A stretch of DNA of 64,000 bases, taken from contig NC_051855.1 of assembly GCF_905115235.1 (NCBI RefSeq), forward strand, positions 12,204,388 through 12,268,387, read 5' to 3'. The position numbers were made by a program, and so were the translations under genes. How positions within the stretch are numbered: the first letter of the stretch is position 1; each line of letters begins with the position of its first letter. Positions 1 to 12,900 of the stretch are shown here, piece by piece. Below the pieces are notes generated by a model, which was not told where the DNA came from, ran no database searches, and saw only the letters and a program-made list of their open reading frames with translations. The stretch comes from Hermetia illucens. Its lineage: Eukaryota > Arthropoda > Insecta > Diptera > Stratiomyidae.

Positions 1-3000
1 AGCGGTATTTCCAATAAAGTTACAAATGCGTACTCACATATTTAGTCCCACTATTTTGGTCAAGGTCAACATCGGAAAAGAGTATCTCACGGTTTCTTAC
101 AGGGCAGAGGGTATCAGCTCAAGCTATTTGCTGCTTAAGGAGGCCGTTCAGCCGAGTCAGATCTGATTGCTATCCTCGAAACGGACAGACTTGGCAAGGG
201 GGTTAAGCCACGAATTATTTTGTCGTAATGATTTTAGCTGATGATTCTTGTATCGTCAACTGCTCCGAAGAAAACTCTTGAGAAAATATCCTTTGGTGAA
301 GCACCAACTCAGGCTTAGCTTAGTCAATCGTCCCTAGCAGCCTCACTAGGGAAAAATAAAAAGGCGCTGAGTAATCGATTGGACTGAACAATTCTTTATT
401 TAAAATATTCGCTTAAATATAGTTTTTGTGCGTACAATACATCTAGACATTGATCTGCATAGATTGCAAATTGCAAGGACGTAAAATGATGTGCTCGCAG
501 ATTTCCATGCAGGTATCGGCGGTCGTTGATTTCTGTGTGTCTCACGTTTGCACAAAATTTGACTATAATATTATGACCGGGGAGGTATTGATGTCGATTG
601 CCAGGTGTGTGAAAGCATTAGAACCATGCCCCCGGAGATGGTGCGTATGGTCATCAAACTTCTAGATATAGATCGTGAAGTTGTCCAGACTTCCTTTTCT
701 TAGAGTGGGTATTGGTTTTACTGTGCGTTGCCTACGCATGAGCGCTCGACGTTTCCTAGTAGTACTGCTATGCCAAATCCTGATGAACTCAACACCATAT
801 CGTGAAGTTGGTGATCGTGTATTTTTTATTCTGGTATTTCTAGCCGCTGTTGTTTAATTTCGTTCGTTAGCTATCGAATGTTTTCTGCGTGAGGATGCTT
901 CCTGCCTCAAGGGCCAAAATACCTGATCCTTCTATCGGTTGAATGATTTTAGAGCCTGGACAAGGGGGGTTTCTCGACCATAGCATAGATCCATTTGTTA
1001 GTTGTTGGGATCTCTATCCAGGCAGATTTGGTCATAATTGGTTCTGTTTGACAAGACTCCAGCATCGAAACATCGTTTAACAAGTCCATTTCACATTTGT
1101 TTTCATTTACTCCGCGATGATAAATGGGACGAGACTGGGCGCATAAGTAAGGTGAGTTGTGTAAATTTTATTATGCATTCGGACGTTTTGACCTTGATGA
1201 GCAGTGACCGCTAAAGAGTCGCATGCTTGACGCACCATTATGAGTGTCCCATTAAAGACTACTGGAATGGGAAATAAGCTGAATAGCGGAATTTTAACTT
1301 GGAAAATAGCGCCTAGGAGCTGTCTGGCGTCCTGGCCTACATCATCGCTTTACCTCAGGCAGGGTCGGCCTTGTCTTTTTTTTCCTGTTCTTCGCGTAAA
1401 CCTGGTACATCCAAGCATCGAAAAGCTTCCTTGATATCGTTTATATACACTTTATTAAACAACGGGAAGGCAATCGCATCTGAAAATGCAGGATGATGTT
1501 TACACGGTTATGATTACGTGATTACATGATTAATAATAATAATAATCGTTGGCGCAACGTCCATCGTGTCATTTATCTATGTCCTGCGACATAAATGATT
1601 GTGGAAAGAATGGAAGCATTCATCCTTATAACGTCGTTTTATCCAAGGATCTTCAGGAATTCACTGGCAGAGGGCATCACAGTAGATATTCATCTATACA
1701 TATGTGTGGATATTGTGAAAAAGGATACATTGGGAACACACAACACATTGTTGCAAAGGATAATATGTCTGAACACACTATGGCAGAAATCTATGTATTT
1801 GTATGAGTATCTGAAATTGACATAACTTTTAAGACCACAAATGGTATATTTATGTTTCTCATTGCAAGTGGTGAAGATTTGTTTTGGTTTTATTAACAGA
1901 ATTCGGAGTTCAAAAAATATTTTTCAATGTGAATAATAGAAACAAGCTTGGATAGAAAGTTCAGGCTAGATTTTGTTATTTGTTGTTTATCACGGTGACT
2001 TCAAATTAAAGGACATAATTAGAGGTCCTCGGATATAAAATCAAATATGGCAGCAGTACAGAAGTGCATATGTGAGTTTTTATTGTTCTTGTGAATTATT
2101 TCAATTTTTGACTGAATAATGTGCTTTATAATTTCGTATCTTTGCTGTAAATATTATTGCAAAAGATGCACTCTTCAAAATTTGAGGATAATTGCTTAGT
2201 AAAGAGATGTTTTAGGGGCCGCGTTAATGGCTTCAAATATTGATTTTTCCCTCTTCAGAGTAATGAAGGAATATCGTAAATTGACAGCCTGGTATTAGTT
2301 TCCTTGGAATTCTCTCTTACATGAGCGTGTATGTCATTAACCTTTGAGATGGATTAATAAAACGCCATCGATACAAAACAGGATTAGAGCGACCGCATTG
2401 AGTTATACTTGCAACATGGTATGCCTTCTGAATTTCAAACTCTTAGGGAAAGGTGTCAATGCATCTATTTGATTACCATATCGGACACTATGCCCCCCGG
2501 TTTCGTCCTCCGCGGAAATTTACGATATTTTATAAATTCACAGGAGTAGTGAATGTCCAAAAAATTACTGCAAAATACTCATTTGTTGTGAAAAATCACC
2601 TCAAAATCAAATGCTAAAATTGATTCAAATGAAGTTTACTTCCTTTATGGTCAAGGTATTAGTCTGAATTGTAAAATCTTTCATTATTAAATCCTTTGTG
2701 TTTCCTATTTGATTGCAGAATTTCAAAATCAATTGCTAAAATAAGAATTTTCCAATTCAATTCTAATTTCCTATAATCAGGAGTTATTTACATAAACTAT
2801 TTTTCATTTCAGAACGTTCCGATTGCGGAAACATCGAATACAATTAAAGGGACGGATGCCATTCGGCACCAAAGCAATAGGAACGGACCTTGTTTGTACC
2901 GGAACAAGTGAGCAGAGAACATCGTCATTTTGAAAAAAATTAAAAGATTTTACTTGAAATAACAGCAAAATTGTGCTTCGTTAAATATTTCTTCCACTTG

Positions 3001-3340
3001 AAAATGATTTATTCAGTAATTTTGCAGTCACTTGTACTGCGGTCTTACTTGTATTATGGCTAGAAAAAATGTCGCGAAATGCTAGCAAGTCTAAGTTTAC
3101 CGTGAGTGCGTTCATTATTCTGGCGGGTGCGATGTTTTACACAATTTTATTTATTTATATCTCATTTTACCATCGGTGGTAATTAACAGCCAAGACTTGA
3201 TACGAAATGATGAAATATTATTAAAATTCGCCTTAATCCCTATCCTGCAAATAAGCTAATTGAAAGGTGAATAAGGAAACAAACATTGCCAGCATTTTCC
3301 ATATTATTATTTTCCTTTCCTCTCTTAGTGTGGATCGTGT
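1..3340. other. Region with no recognised gene
   Basis: I see only short open frames without family resemblance. A short (TAA)n run with the motif TAATCGTTGGCGCAAC at about 1530-1560 recurs in reverse complement near 9570-9595, at the end of a LINE, so a small piece of the same repeat family probably lies here. The rest is AT-rich and unassigned. It may be upstream or 5' UTR sequence of the BTB gene, or decayed repeats. Confidence 0.4.
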
Positions 3341-3344
3341 TTAG

Positions 3345-3874
3345 TGCGCGCGCGCGCGAATTTAAAAACAAAAAATATATTAAAGAGTTAGTGGAGGGCT
3401 GAGTTTTGTATACAACAATAGAAGCCCAAGCAAGTTCTCTGAGGTCTTTGGTGATTCTTGAGCATCAACCGACCATATTTGTTTTGTTTTGTTTGGGCTG
3501 ACTGTGCATCTATCTATTTTTCTAAACAGAATCAAGTTTAACCGGCGAGCGTCCAAGCGACTCACTATCGTCTCCCGTCACACGTGCAGAGAGTGTTATG
3601 TGTGAAATGGAATAATAATCAAAAAAAAAAAACGGGGTGGAAAATCCGAATTTTCGCAATACGTATTCTAAATTAAATGTTTTCGGTGAATTTATGTCTA
3701 ATATTTATTTGTCTAGTTTCAATTGTATTCAGTTATAATAATTCGAAAATCTATCGGACGAGTGAATAGTTTGGATCGCTGTGTGGGGTGTCTGTACGCC
3801 GAACCACCCGCTGCCCGTTCGGAGGTATCAGTAAAGTGGGTAGAAAACAAGGACGGAATTGGGAAGCTGGCACA
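3345..3874 (+). promoter_or_regulatory. Probable 5' UTR/promoter side of the BTB-psq gene
   Basis: This stretch lies directly before the start codon of the BTB gene. It contains an alternating GCGCGCGCGC run near 3347-3357. No TATA box or initiator can be fixed with confidence, and an upstream non-coding exon is possible. The role is inferred from position only. Confidence 0.25.
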
Positions 3875-3952
3875 ATGAGCTCGGGTACATCGCAACAATT
3901 TTGTGTACGATGGAATAGTCATCTGGGAAGTTTAGGTGCAGCATTTCCTCAG
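3875..3952 (+). CDS. BTB-psq exon 1 (start codon)
   Basis: ATG at 3875 opens MSSGTSQQFCVRWNSHLG and runs to ...AAFPQ, followed by the donor GTATGT. The motif FCVRWNSH is the usual beginning of fly BTB transcription factors, where the start methionine lies a few residues before QFCLRWN, so the start is well placed. It ends in phase 0 and joins LLAGQRFVDVT at 9887. Confidence 0.92.
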
Positions 3953-6900
3953 GTATGTGTTATGTGATTGCTTAAAATGAGTTCTAGGTCCTTTTTTTTA
4001 TTGGTAGCCATGCAAGGATTCTAGGTCCTAAATATAACTACGCGCAGAACCCTGCAAGATGTAAAGCTACAATTCTAAGAACATATACTTGTGATTCTGT
4101 ATAGTAACAGCGAAATATATTGCGTCCGATATAAATTCAAGGGTCATTCAAATATAAATAAACCATCATACCACGAAAACTTAATAAAAAGTAAATAAAG
4201 GGAACACCTTCGGATAGCAGTAGTAGTGAATAGGGATCCCTTGTAGCTTGTTTTTTTCTTCTCAATAACGAGAGAGTAGAGCTAAATCTGAAAATGGGAA
4301 AAGCGGCGATAATTTACCTAAGTTGGGGATCCTCTAGCACTTAAAAGTATCATTTTAGAAGCAACCGTACTTCAACAGATATCAGTCATTTCGAAAGGTA
4401 GCAAGGGGGCGGGGGGGAGGTGTACTCCTCTTTTATTTTTGTGCTTTTCTGATTTAGATATGTTTGCATATGATCCCTTACCTGCGATTGTAAAGTTCAA
4501 GCTCTCTCTCCGTTGGTAACAAAAGTCATATTTACACTTCTGGGAATCCTTCAAAATAATTGCATACTCCTTAGTAATATAGCGCATCAATTACACAAGA
4601 ACTTTCCCCAACAGCGAAGAAGAAATATCATAAATCAAGAAAAAAATCTACAAAGAACATAACGAGCTCAGGATTTTAGTTGCAACAAGAAACTTTTCCA
4701 AATATAAGAATCCAATAATGATCTTTAGAAAGCGAAAACCAATTAGTAACAAGATTGATCCCAAAATGAATATTTGACCAGTATTGAAGACTTCTGGTCC
4801 CACATTCGCAACTCACACTATCTTGCCCAGCTATCCCCTCCATTCATTAAATTCTCTGGCTCTTCAGCTAACTTCCCCCAACTATCGTGTGATTTACTAT
4901 TCCGCGACGTTTCCTCAGTCTATGTTCCCTCTCCTTCCTCCTCGTCCTTCCAGCTAGTGGATGTAGCCTGCCTCGTATCGCCTACCATTCTCCTGCTTAC
5001 CTCTTTCCCTGTCGAGTACCTTATTGGAAAACTTGATGCCAATGTCGGCCCTGGCTATGATGGTCTTCCAAACTTTTTTTTTTACTTAAAACGAATCAGT
5101 CCATCACCCTTCTCCTATCCTTATTTTCAATAAAAGCCTCGAAGAGAATCCTTTTCCCCGTTTTGTGGAAAGATGCGCTTATCGAGAATTACCCTTGGAA
5201 AGATATTTCGCCGGCTGGTTGTCGGCCCATTTTGGTCGCCACATAGTGAAAGAGCAACGCGGCTAAGCGTAGCTCCACTGCCTCCAACCTGCTCGACTTT
5301 ATCAACTTTGTCACCAAATGTCTAAATTCACGGCAAGAAGTGCATACCATTTACATTGACTTCGCTTCGTCACTGTAAATCACAAGATACTTCTATCCAA
5401 ACCCCCGTCTCTAAGCGTTCCCATATTGGCTTGCCTCTTGCCTTTCCAACCGATCCTGCCGCGTCTCTTTTGACGGCTGCGCATCCCGCTCTTTCTCCCC
5501 CTCCTCTGTCGTCCCACACTGATCTATTCTGGGTCCTTTATTATTTTTATTTTTTATCAACGACATTCTCCCCTCTGTTTGCTCTATGTCGACGACCTTA
5601 AGCTGTTTTCCGCTATATCGTTGCCTATGGACGGTGTTTGCCTTCAATCTAACCCAGACACTTTGGTTCGTTGGTGCTCTGCTAATGGTTTAGCGATAAG
5701 CGTCAGAAAGTGTTAGTCTGTGGACTACTCCTTAAATCCTAACCCACTTCCTGTTACGGACGCAACAATTGTAGTCTTAGTTTTGGAGCCAGGGTGATGC
5801 AACGCTAAACTCTCATCGTAACAGAGTTGGCGCCCAACGTGGGGCCACAATTTTTGCGTTCGTAACAGGAAGTGGGTGAGGATTTAAGCGAGTAGCACAT
5901 AGATTGGTACTTTCTGACGTTTCACGCTAAACCCTTAGCAGAATACCAACGAACTAGAGTGTCTAGGTCACCTTGGTCAACGAACCAAACCTCCCCTAAC
6001 AGGTTTGCTAATCGTGAACATCGACTCCGCGAGATAATATATACAGCGGGACGTCACGTGCTGGGACTAATCCAAATGCTAGCAGTTCTTCGAGATGTGA
6101 GCCGGGTTGTTGGTTCTTAGATATTATCTTCCTGTCAGGACCACAGAGATTTAATCACGTGCCTTGACTCACGAGGCAGCAAAACTAAACCCACCCGGGG
6201 TAAACTATTCTAGATGAAGTGATTCCATCGAAGATTTTAGATCGAGCAAGGCGTCACATACCTAAATTCCATTTAAGACGTCGGAGTCACTTTCGACAAT
6301 ACGCTCCGCTCCCTCTGATTTTGACTTCATCCAAACCTCCATAGCTCTCTTCAATTCCTTCATGAGCAATACTCTCGAGTACTGCTCTGGAAGAATGTAG
6401 CTAAACTCCTTAGAGATGTAGGGGGGTTACTCGAAAAGATTAGAGCTGTGGCGGTGCCAATTACTTCCTTCCAGACACTTGTCTGGAATTAGCACTTGCA
6501 ATTGGCAACGAAAATGTCGGGAACATGCAACACACGTGCAGACGAAAGTTTTCCAGGCTTCAATCCCCCCGAGCCTGAGATTTGGTTTAAAAACGTGGAG
6601 GCATGCTTTGTGAGGTATAACATAAACGCCCCACAACAGCAATATTTGCAAGTCATAGCGGCCCTGTCACCGCTATATGTCACCGAGTCCATGATAGGCA
6701 GCTCATATAACCGCTTACCCGAGGAATTAATAAAGCGGTTATGTGCCAACAAGGAGGAGAAAATGAGACAGTTCATGGAGGACACATACATGCTTGACGA
6801 GAAACCCTCCCAGTTCCTCCGCCTCCTGCAGGGTCTCAGCGGTACTGCAGTTCTGGAGCCACTGATGAGAGGTATAGGGTTAAGACGCCTGTAACCTGCT

Positions 6901-9900
6901 CTTCAATCGATTATGGTGACGATGGATGACCAGCCACTACAAACTGCATTCGACACAGTGGGTAATAACATCCTCGCCTTCAACAACGAAAAGCAGTTTA
7001 ACCCAGCTAGATCAGCAATTATCAAGTCATCTTGCAGAGCTGCGAACGGAGATACACATGGTCCAACAGGAGTCCAAATTCATTCAGGACGAGAGTACGG
7101 CGTTGCGTACATAACAGAGTTGGCGCCCAACGTGGGGCCACAGTCGTTGCGTATATAACAGATAAATATTGGAGGTAACATACATACAGAACGATCCTCT
7201 GCGGTCGTCCAGCATTTTGAGCGGCTACGCGAGGAGATCCGGGAACTTATGTTCTCACCGGAGCATTGAACGGTTCGCTCTTCGACGATCGTATCAAATG
7301 AGGACTAGTCAGGTCCCCAGTCGTACCGAAATTCTTGTATTCCTCGAGCACCGCATTTGCCATCTGCGAGTTCGGGTCGGAGACCAACTATCGACCTGAA
7401 CAGATTCTCCAGATTCTCCGGGTGACCGTATAAGTAAGATATTGTCCGGAAGGGGCCTGAAGTTCTCGGGAGCCCCTGACCGAGTTGGAATTGCATGTTG
7501 ATAGGTAGTTTCCTGAACCGGGTGGCAATGCTTACGGAAGATACCCTGGGAAAGTAGTTCCACTCCCTGAGTCGGCATCTCTATCGAAGCGATGGAGGGG
7601 AAGGTTTGGAACTTCTCGGACACCGAAACTTTCACTCCAGCCTACCTTTCGTCCAGTTCTCAAATCCATCGTTAGTGAGGTCTCCAGCGATTCGGAAGTT
7701 CCTCCCTCCTTCGAGCGTCGAAGCGGTTGAGAACCAACTGGAAGTTATTTGAACATGGACGCCTTCGCGAGATTTGTTTGGGGAGGAGACGTACGAATAC
7801 GTACCTAGACATTGCCATGCGAATCATCGCCATCTCGGAGCTGCATGATACCTAACCGCTCAAAGTTTCCACTCTTCGCGTCTGTTCCTACTGGTTTTCA
7901 CGAAAGAAGGCACATTAATTCCCTCCGTCGGTAGTATTAGCGGACAAGCAGAATGGAGACTTACGATCATATGCAAACATCACTCTTTGGGGTAAGGATC
8001 GATGACCTGTAATAGTATCGATCCTGTTCCATTGATGTTGGAATTTCCCCAGCATATGTGGGGTGGGCATCACATCCTGCTATTACCTCCATATCTTTAC
8101 TTTTGGCATATTGGATAGCTCTGATGAATGTTCCACTGGGAGCTTCTTCTGCGTCATAGAGGAAATATGCAGAGCACTATAGAATCTTATTTTATTCCTG
8201 TTTACTTTTTATGGTTAGTTTGACTGTTGCCACGTCGCCATCAGATGAATCGTTAGCCTAATTAGCCTGGAGGTCTTTTGAGACTACCATGCAGGAGCGG
8301 GGTCAATAGGTCAGCATGTTGGACATTTATGCCCCTGACTATCCCACCAATATCCCATGGTTCTTGTATGAGGTATATAGATGTCTTGCTATTGATCCGA
8401 CGACTGATAAGAGCAATCGCCGCTTTACAATTCTTGTGAAATATGGCACTATATCTACACTTCAGGTCAAAATTCCGAGGGCTGCACATCCTCTTCAATA
8501 GTTTTAGGAGCCGACACTTATAACGTCATTGTCCCTAACCCGTAGTAGAGCTTGCAGCCCGTTTGGTCCCGAACTTTCTTAATGTCGGTTTCCCAGCTTA
8601 TCGGCTCTCTCTTCTGCTTTGCTAACTGCATCCAGGTGGAGGTGTTGAGGTTATTTTGGACACCAAGTTGTTCCAAAACCTTAACACCATTACTCTCTTT
8701 TTCTGGAAATTAAAGGAAGCACTTTTTGAACAATTGCAGCTTGGAGACCTTTTCAGGGTTAGTCGCGTACCCTCCCATACATCGTGGAGGGAAGAGCAGT
8801 ATTGGCTGAGCCACTCGTTCGTGTTTTCGTCAGCAAAGTTTAGCCGTAATATTTTACGGTATGGCGCTACCGACTCAAATCGAAGCTTAATGCGTTGCAA
8901 GGATGCAGTCCTTGCAGTTAGGAGGAGTTGTCTCTTAAGCTGTTCGCACTGCTCAGTGTCGTAACCGGACGAATTAGAGTCGTCATACAAGACCCATCCA
9001 TTGGCTTCGATAGTCTTGATTGCAAATGAAGGCTTAGCCGTTGCCGGCCAAACCCTCTTTGCTGCTTTTTGTGTCGAAGAGTTGGGGTTGTCCAAGGACT
9101 GCTGCCGCTTTGGCTTTGCCGCAAGTGCCCCGGATACTTCTTGACCCTTACCTTGTCACAGCAGAGGAGGTTTGCCCGGAGGTGGTTTGGACGAATTCAG
9201 TCTCCCCGAAGGGTGTTTGCTGTTCAAGGACAGATGCTTACCCAGACTTTAGCCTTAGCAGGTAGCGCCGATTGGAGCCCGGGGCCAGGAGTGCTGTTAG
9301 AAGGGCCTGCTTTGACTCGTCCGTTAAGGACTGGGTCCCAATCAGATTGGTTTCCACTTGAGTAAGTGGAAAATCTAAGTATAGACTTAGGTTCTCCATC
9401 GATGAGCTTGGGGTTGCCCCTTCACTAGGGGTTGGATTGTCAGGATCGAGATTTAATTTTGGTGTTTTAAGAGTTTCGAGCGCAATGCTGACCACATTGC
9501 CTCCTAGTGTACCGTTACGGTCTTGAATGAAGTGCTCTAACACACTTCAAGGCCCTGATCCAATATGGATTGTTGCGCCAACGATTATTATTATTAAGAG
9601 TTTCTCATTATTTGCTGCCATTTCTTCAGTTTTATTGGGTAAAGTAAGTTCATCTTGGCAGAGCCCTCAAGGCTAGGTAGTCACACCTTGGCTTGGGGTT
9701 TTGGTTACCGCTTCGCATGTTCACACATGTAGTCGAAGCCCACGTCGTTGTAGTTCTTCACTTGAAGTTATTTCAAGCGTCTACTAGCTATTTGAAGCTC
9801 TAAAATTTTCTTCAATTCGGGTTGATCATTAATTTTTTTATCTGAAACGTTCTTTTATTCTCTTTCTTTCCAATCCGCTTGTATAGCTTCTGGCTGGTCA

Positions 9901-12900
9901 ACGATTTGTCGATGTAACATTGGCTTGTGAGGGACATCAGTTGCATTGTCACCGATTAGTCCTTGCCGCTTGCTCCACATACTTTGAAAGCCTATTGGGC
10001 GAGAATCCATGCAAGCATCCCATCATAATCCTTCCGCGTGATATACGATTATGGGAAATCCAGGCTTTAGTTGATTTCATGTACAAAGGAGAAGTGAATG
10101 TTTCGCAAGCTGGTCTTTCTGATCTACTGAAATGTGCCGAAATTCTACAAATTCGCGGTCTTTGCGGTTCAGATGCTGCACTGAATTTAAATCAAGTCAA
10201 TTCGGCAGCTACTTCTTCACAAGCCACAACATCTCCAACAGCGATCTCATCTTTATCATCAACAGTTCCATCGAATGCAGTTACACCCGTACTATCATCT
10301 AGTGTTGCATCCATCTCACAACAACCCTCCGATTCACCCCATTCATTAACAACGTCACAAACGTCGACACCATTGAATGTTGACTGTGATCGTTTACTAC
10401 AAAACGCAAGTTCACCTGTTAATTCCAGTGCGGTAACCAAAAATGCCAATGATACCACGTCGAAAAGTTCAAGTTCAGGGGCCAGCACAAAAAGACAGGC
10501 GGCAGGACGAAATGAGAATAGTAGTCTGTTGTTGAAAACTTCGAAAAATGAAAAATCAAGTGGGAGTGATCAGCAGCAGAATGAAACGCGATATCGTACT
10601 CCAACCCCAAATCGACTGGTGGGGAAAGTTGAACCAGTTGATATATCATTGGATGAGGATATGGAGGATCAGGACTTGAGTCAGTCTAATGAAAAGATTT
10701 CGGAAGGTAAGTGGGATTTTGATTTTTTTTTTCAGCCTCGATTATAGTTGGTAATATAGGGCCTACAAATAAGTTCTGTCGGTTTTTTGTTTAAATTTGA
10801 AGCTTTATTGTGAAAAATTGGTTATACATTCGTTGTTCAAAGTATTGCCCATCGCTAGCCACAACTTTCTTCCATCTTTCAGACTATTCATAGATACCAT
10901 CGCGCCAAAAATTGGCCTGCTTGGCCGCTATCCACTCATCGAGCCATTTTTTGAGTTCATCGTAATTGGAGAAGTGCCGGTCAGCCAAGCCATGCTGCAT
11001 CTACGTCGGTAGAGTTTGCCCGTGACCGTTTCGTTCGGTTTTAGCAGCTCATAGTATACCATACCCAGCTGGTCCCACCATATACACAGCATGATCTTCT
11101 CACCATGAATATTCGCTTTGGCCGTCGATGATGAGGCATGGCCGGGGTATCCCCACGTTGCCCGACGCTTGGGATTATCGTAATGGATCCACTTTTCATC
11201 GCCAGTAACTATTCGATGCAGAAAACCCTTCCTTTCTTGTCGTTGGAGCAGATATTCGCACGTGAAAAAACGGTGTTCGACGTCTCTTGGCGTCAGTTCA
11301 TACGGAATCCAATTTCCGACCTTTCAGATCATTCCCGTTGCTTTTAAACGGTTGGAAATGGCTTGCTGAGTGGCTCCAAGTGTTTTTCCAAGTTCTTCTT
11401 CCGTTTGCGATGGATCTTGGTCGAGCAATGCCTCTAATTCTTCATCTTCAAAAATTGTTGGCCGTCCGGTGTGCTCTTCGTTTTCCAAGTCAAAATTGCC
11501 ACTTTTAAACCGTCCAAACCACCTCTGACACGTTCGTTCAGATAGAGCATGGTCACCATAAACTTCCACCAAAATGCGATGACTTTCGGTTGCTTTTTTC
11601 TTCATATTGAAATAATGAAGTAGAACTCCCCGCAAAAACACATTATTTGGTACAAAACTGGCCATTTTCGTTGATGAAAAAAGTATTGTTGTTTACACTT
11701 CAATTAAATAATTTATACTGACGTTTGTGCCTATTGACAGTAGCTTTCCGATGAATGTTTGGAAATGCGGATCAATGGAATAAAAAACAAGCTACGCCAT
11801 CTATTGTGAAAACCGACAGAACTTATTTGTAGGCCTAATAGATAGTTGGATAGTTGGTAATATGGCACTCTTTTCATTGCAGGTAGTGACTCCTATGCGG
11901 CCAAATATGTGGACTACTTAGAAGGGGCGAAAAATGGTAAGTCGATTTCTTATGTTTCATTTTGTTCGAGTCGGTAGATGGTTTTAAGAGAAGAAGATAC
12001 ACTCAAAGATGGTATTGTTATATTGAAATTAAGAAAAAAAAACGTCCCTTGCATCCGAGATGGTACTGTCTTGCTGTTAAACTGATGAGAATCCGGACTC
12101 GTCCTTCTGACCCATTGAACAGTATGGTCCTTTGGTTAGTTTTCCAATAACTTTCCTTGTTTATAATTTGGTATTGTTCATTCAAAAGGGATTACTCGCA
12201 AAGATTATTGTTGTTTCTAGTTAAATAAATAAATTTTTATTTATTGTTTATTTTATTTATTTTTATTGGCTTTATTTTGTTACTTTTTGTTGTTTTTTTT
12301 TCAGATTTTTTGTATTATTTTTTTTTTTTTTGGGTTTTCATCAATTTTCGACTTTTATCGAGAAGCTTGAGAGTACGGTGTTAGGGGAAAGGAATTAGGG
12401 TTTTGTTTTACATAAGACCTTGTACAGAAGTACGATGGAAAATAAAATGCTGTATATAAATCCTTTTGTCGCCTGAAAGATAGTAATATTAATTCGCACA
12501 CAAAAGTGAGTTAATAATTTTAAAAATTCAATTTCGAAAAGGAGACCTCATCCAATAAATTGGATACCAAAGCCAACAGTTTGTTAACAAACTAAAGCAA
12601 AACTCTAAACCCACTCTTTATAAAAGAAGAAACAATACATCTCCATAAAGGACCTTCCAGTTATAAAACTGGCTGTCTACGCAAATTTACCGACCTTCTA
12701 CCAGTTGAAAATACGATTTTTTCCTATTTCTACACTTATATCTGTTGTTTACAGGTTGTATATTGTTGTTAAGTTTTGGTAGGTGATTTTCGAGAGTTTC
12801 GGTTTCTATTTATTATAATGAAAGATGAATGTTTAGTTGGTTGATATAAGATCCAGGAAAACTATAACTGATCCTTTTTAGTAATTTCACTATTGTCAAA

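Noticed and set aside
450-1825. Several 60-85-codon plus-strand frames
   Set aside because: No homology, no splice-consistent continuation, and random-length frames are expected in this much DNA.
6489-6791. Minus-strand frames across the gag fossil
   Set aside because: They are antisense to the recognisable gag sequence.
10192-10649. Minus-strand frames opposite BTB exon 2
   Set aside because: They are shadows of the Ser/Thr-rich coding sequence on the plus strand.
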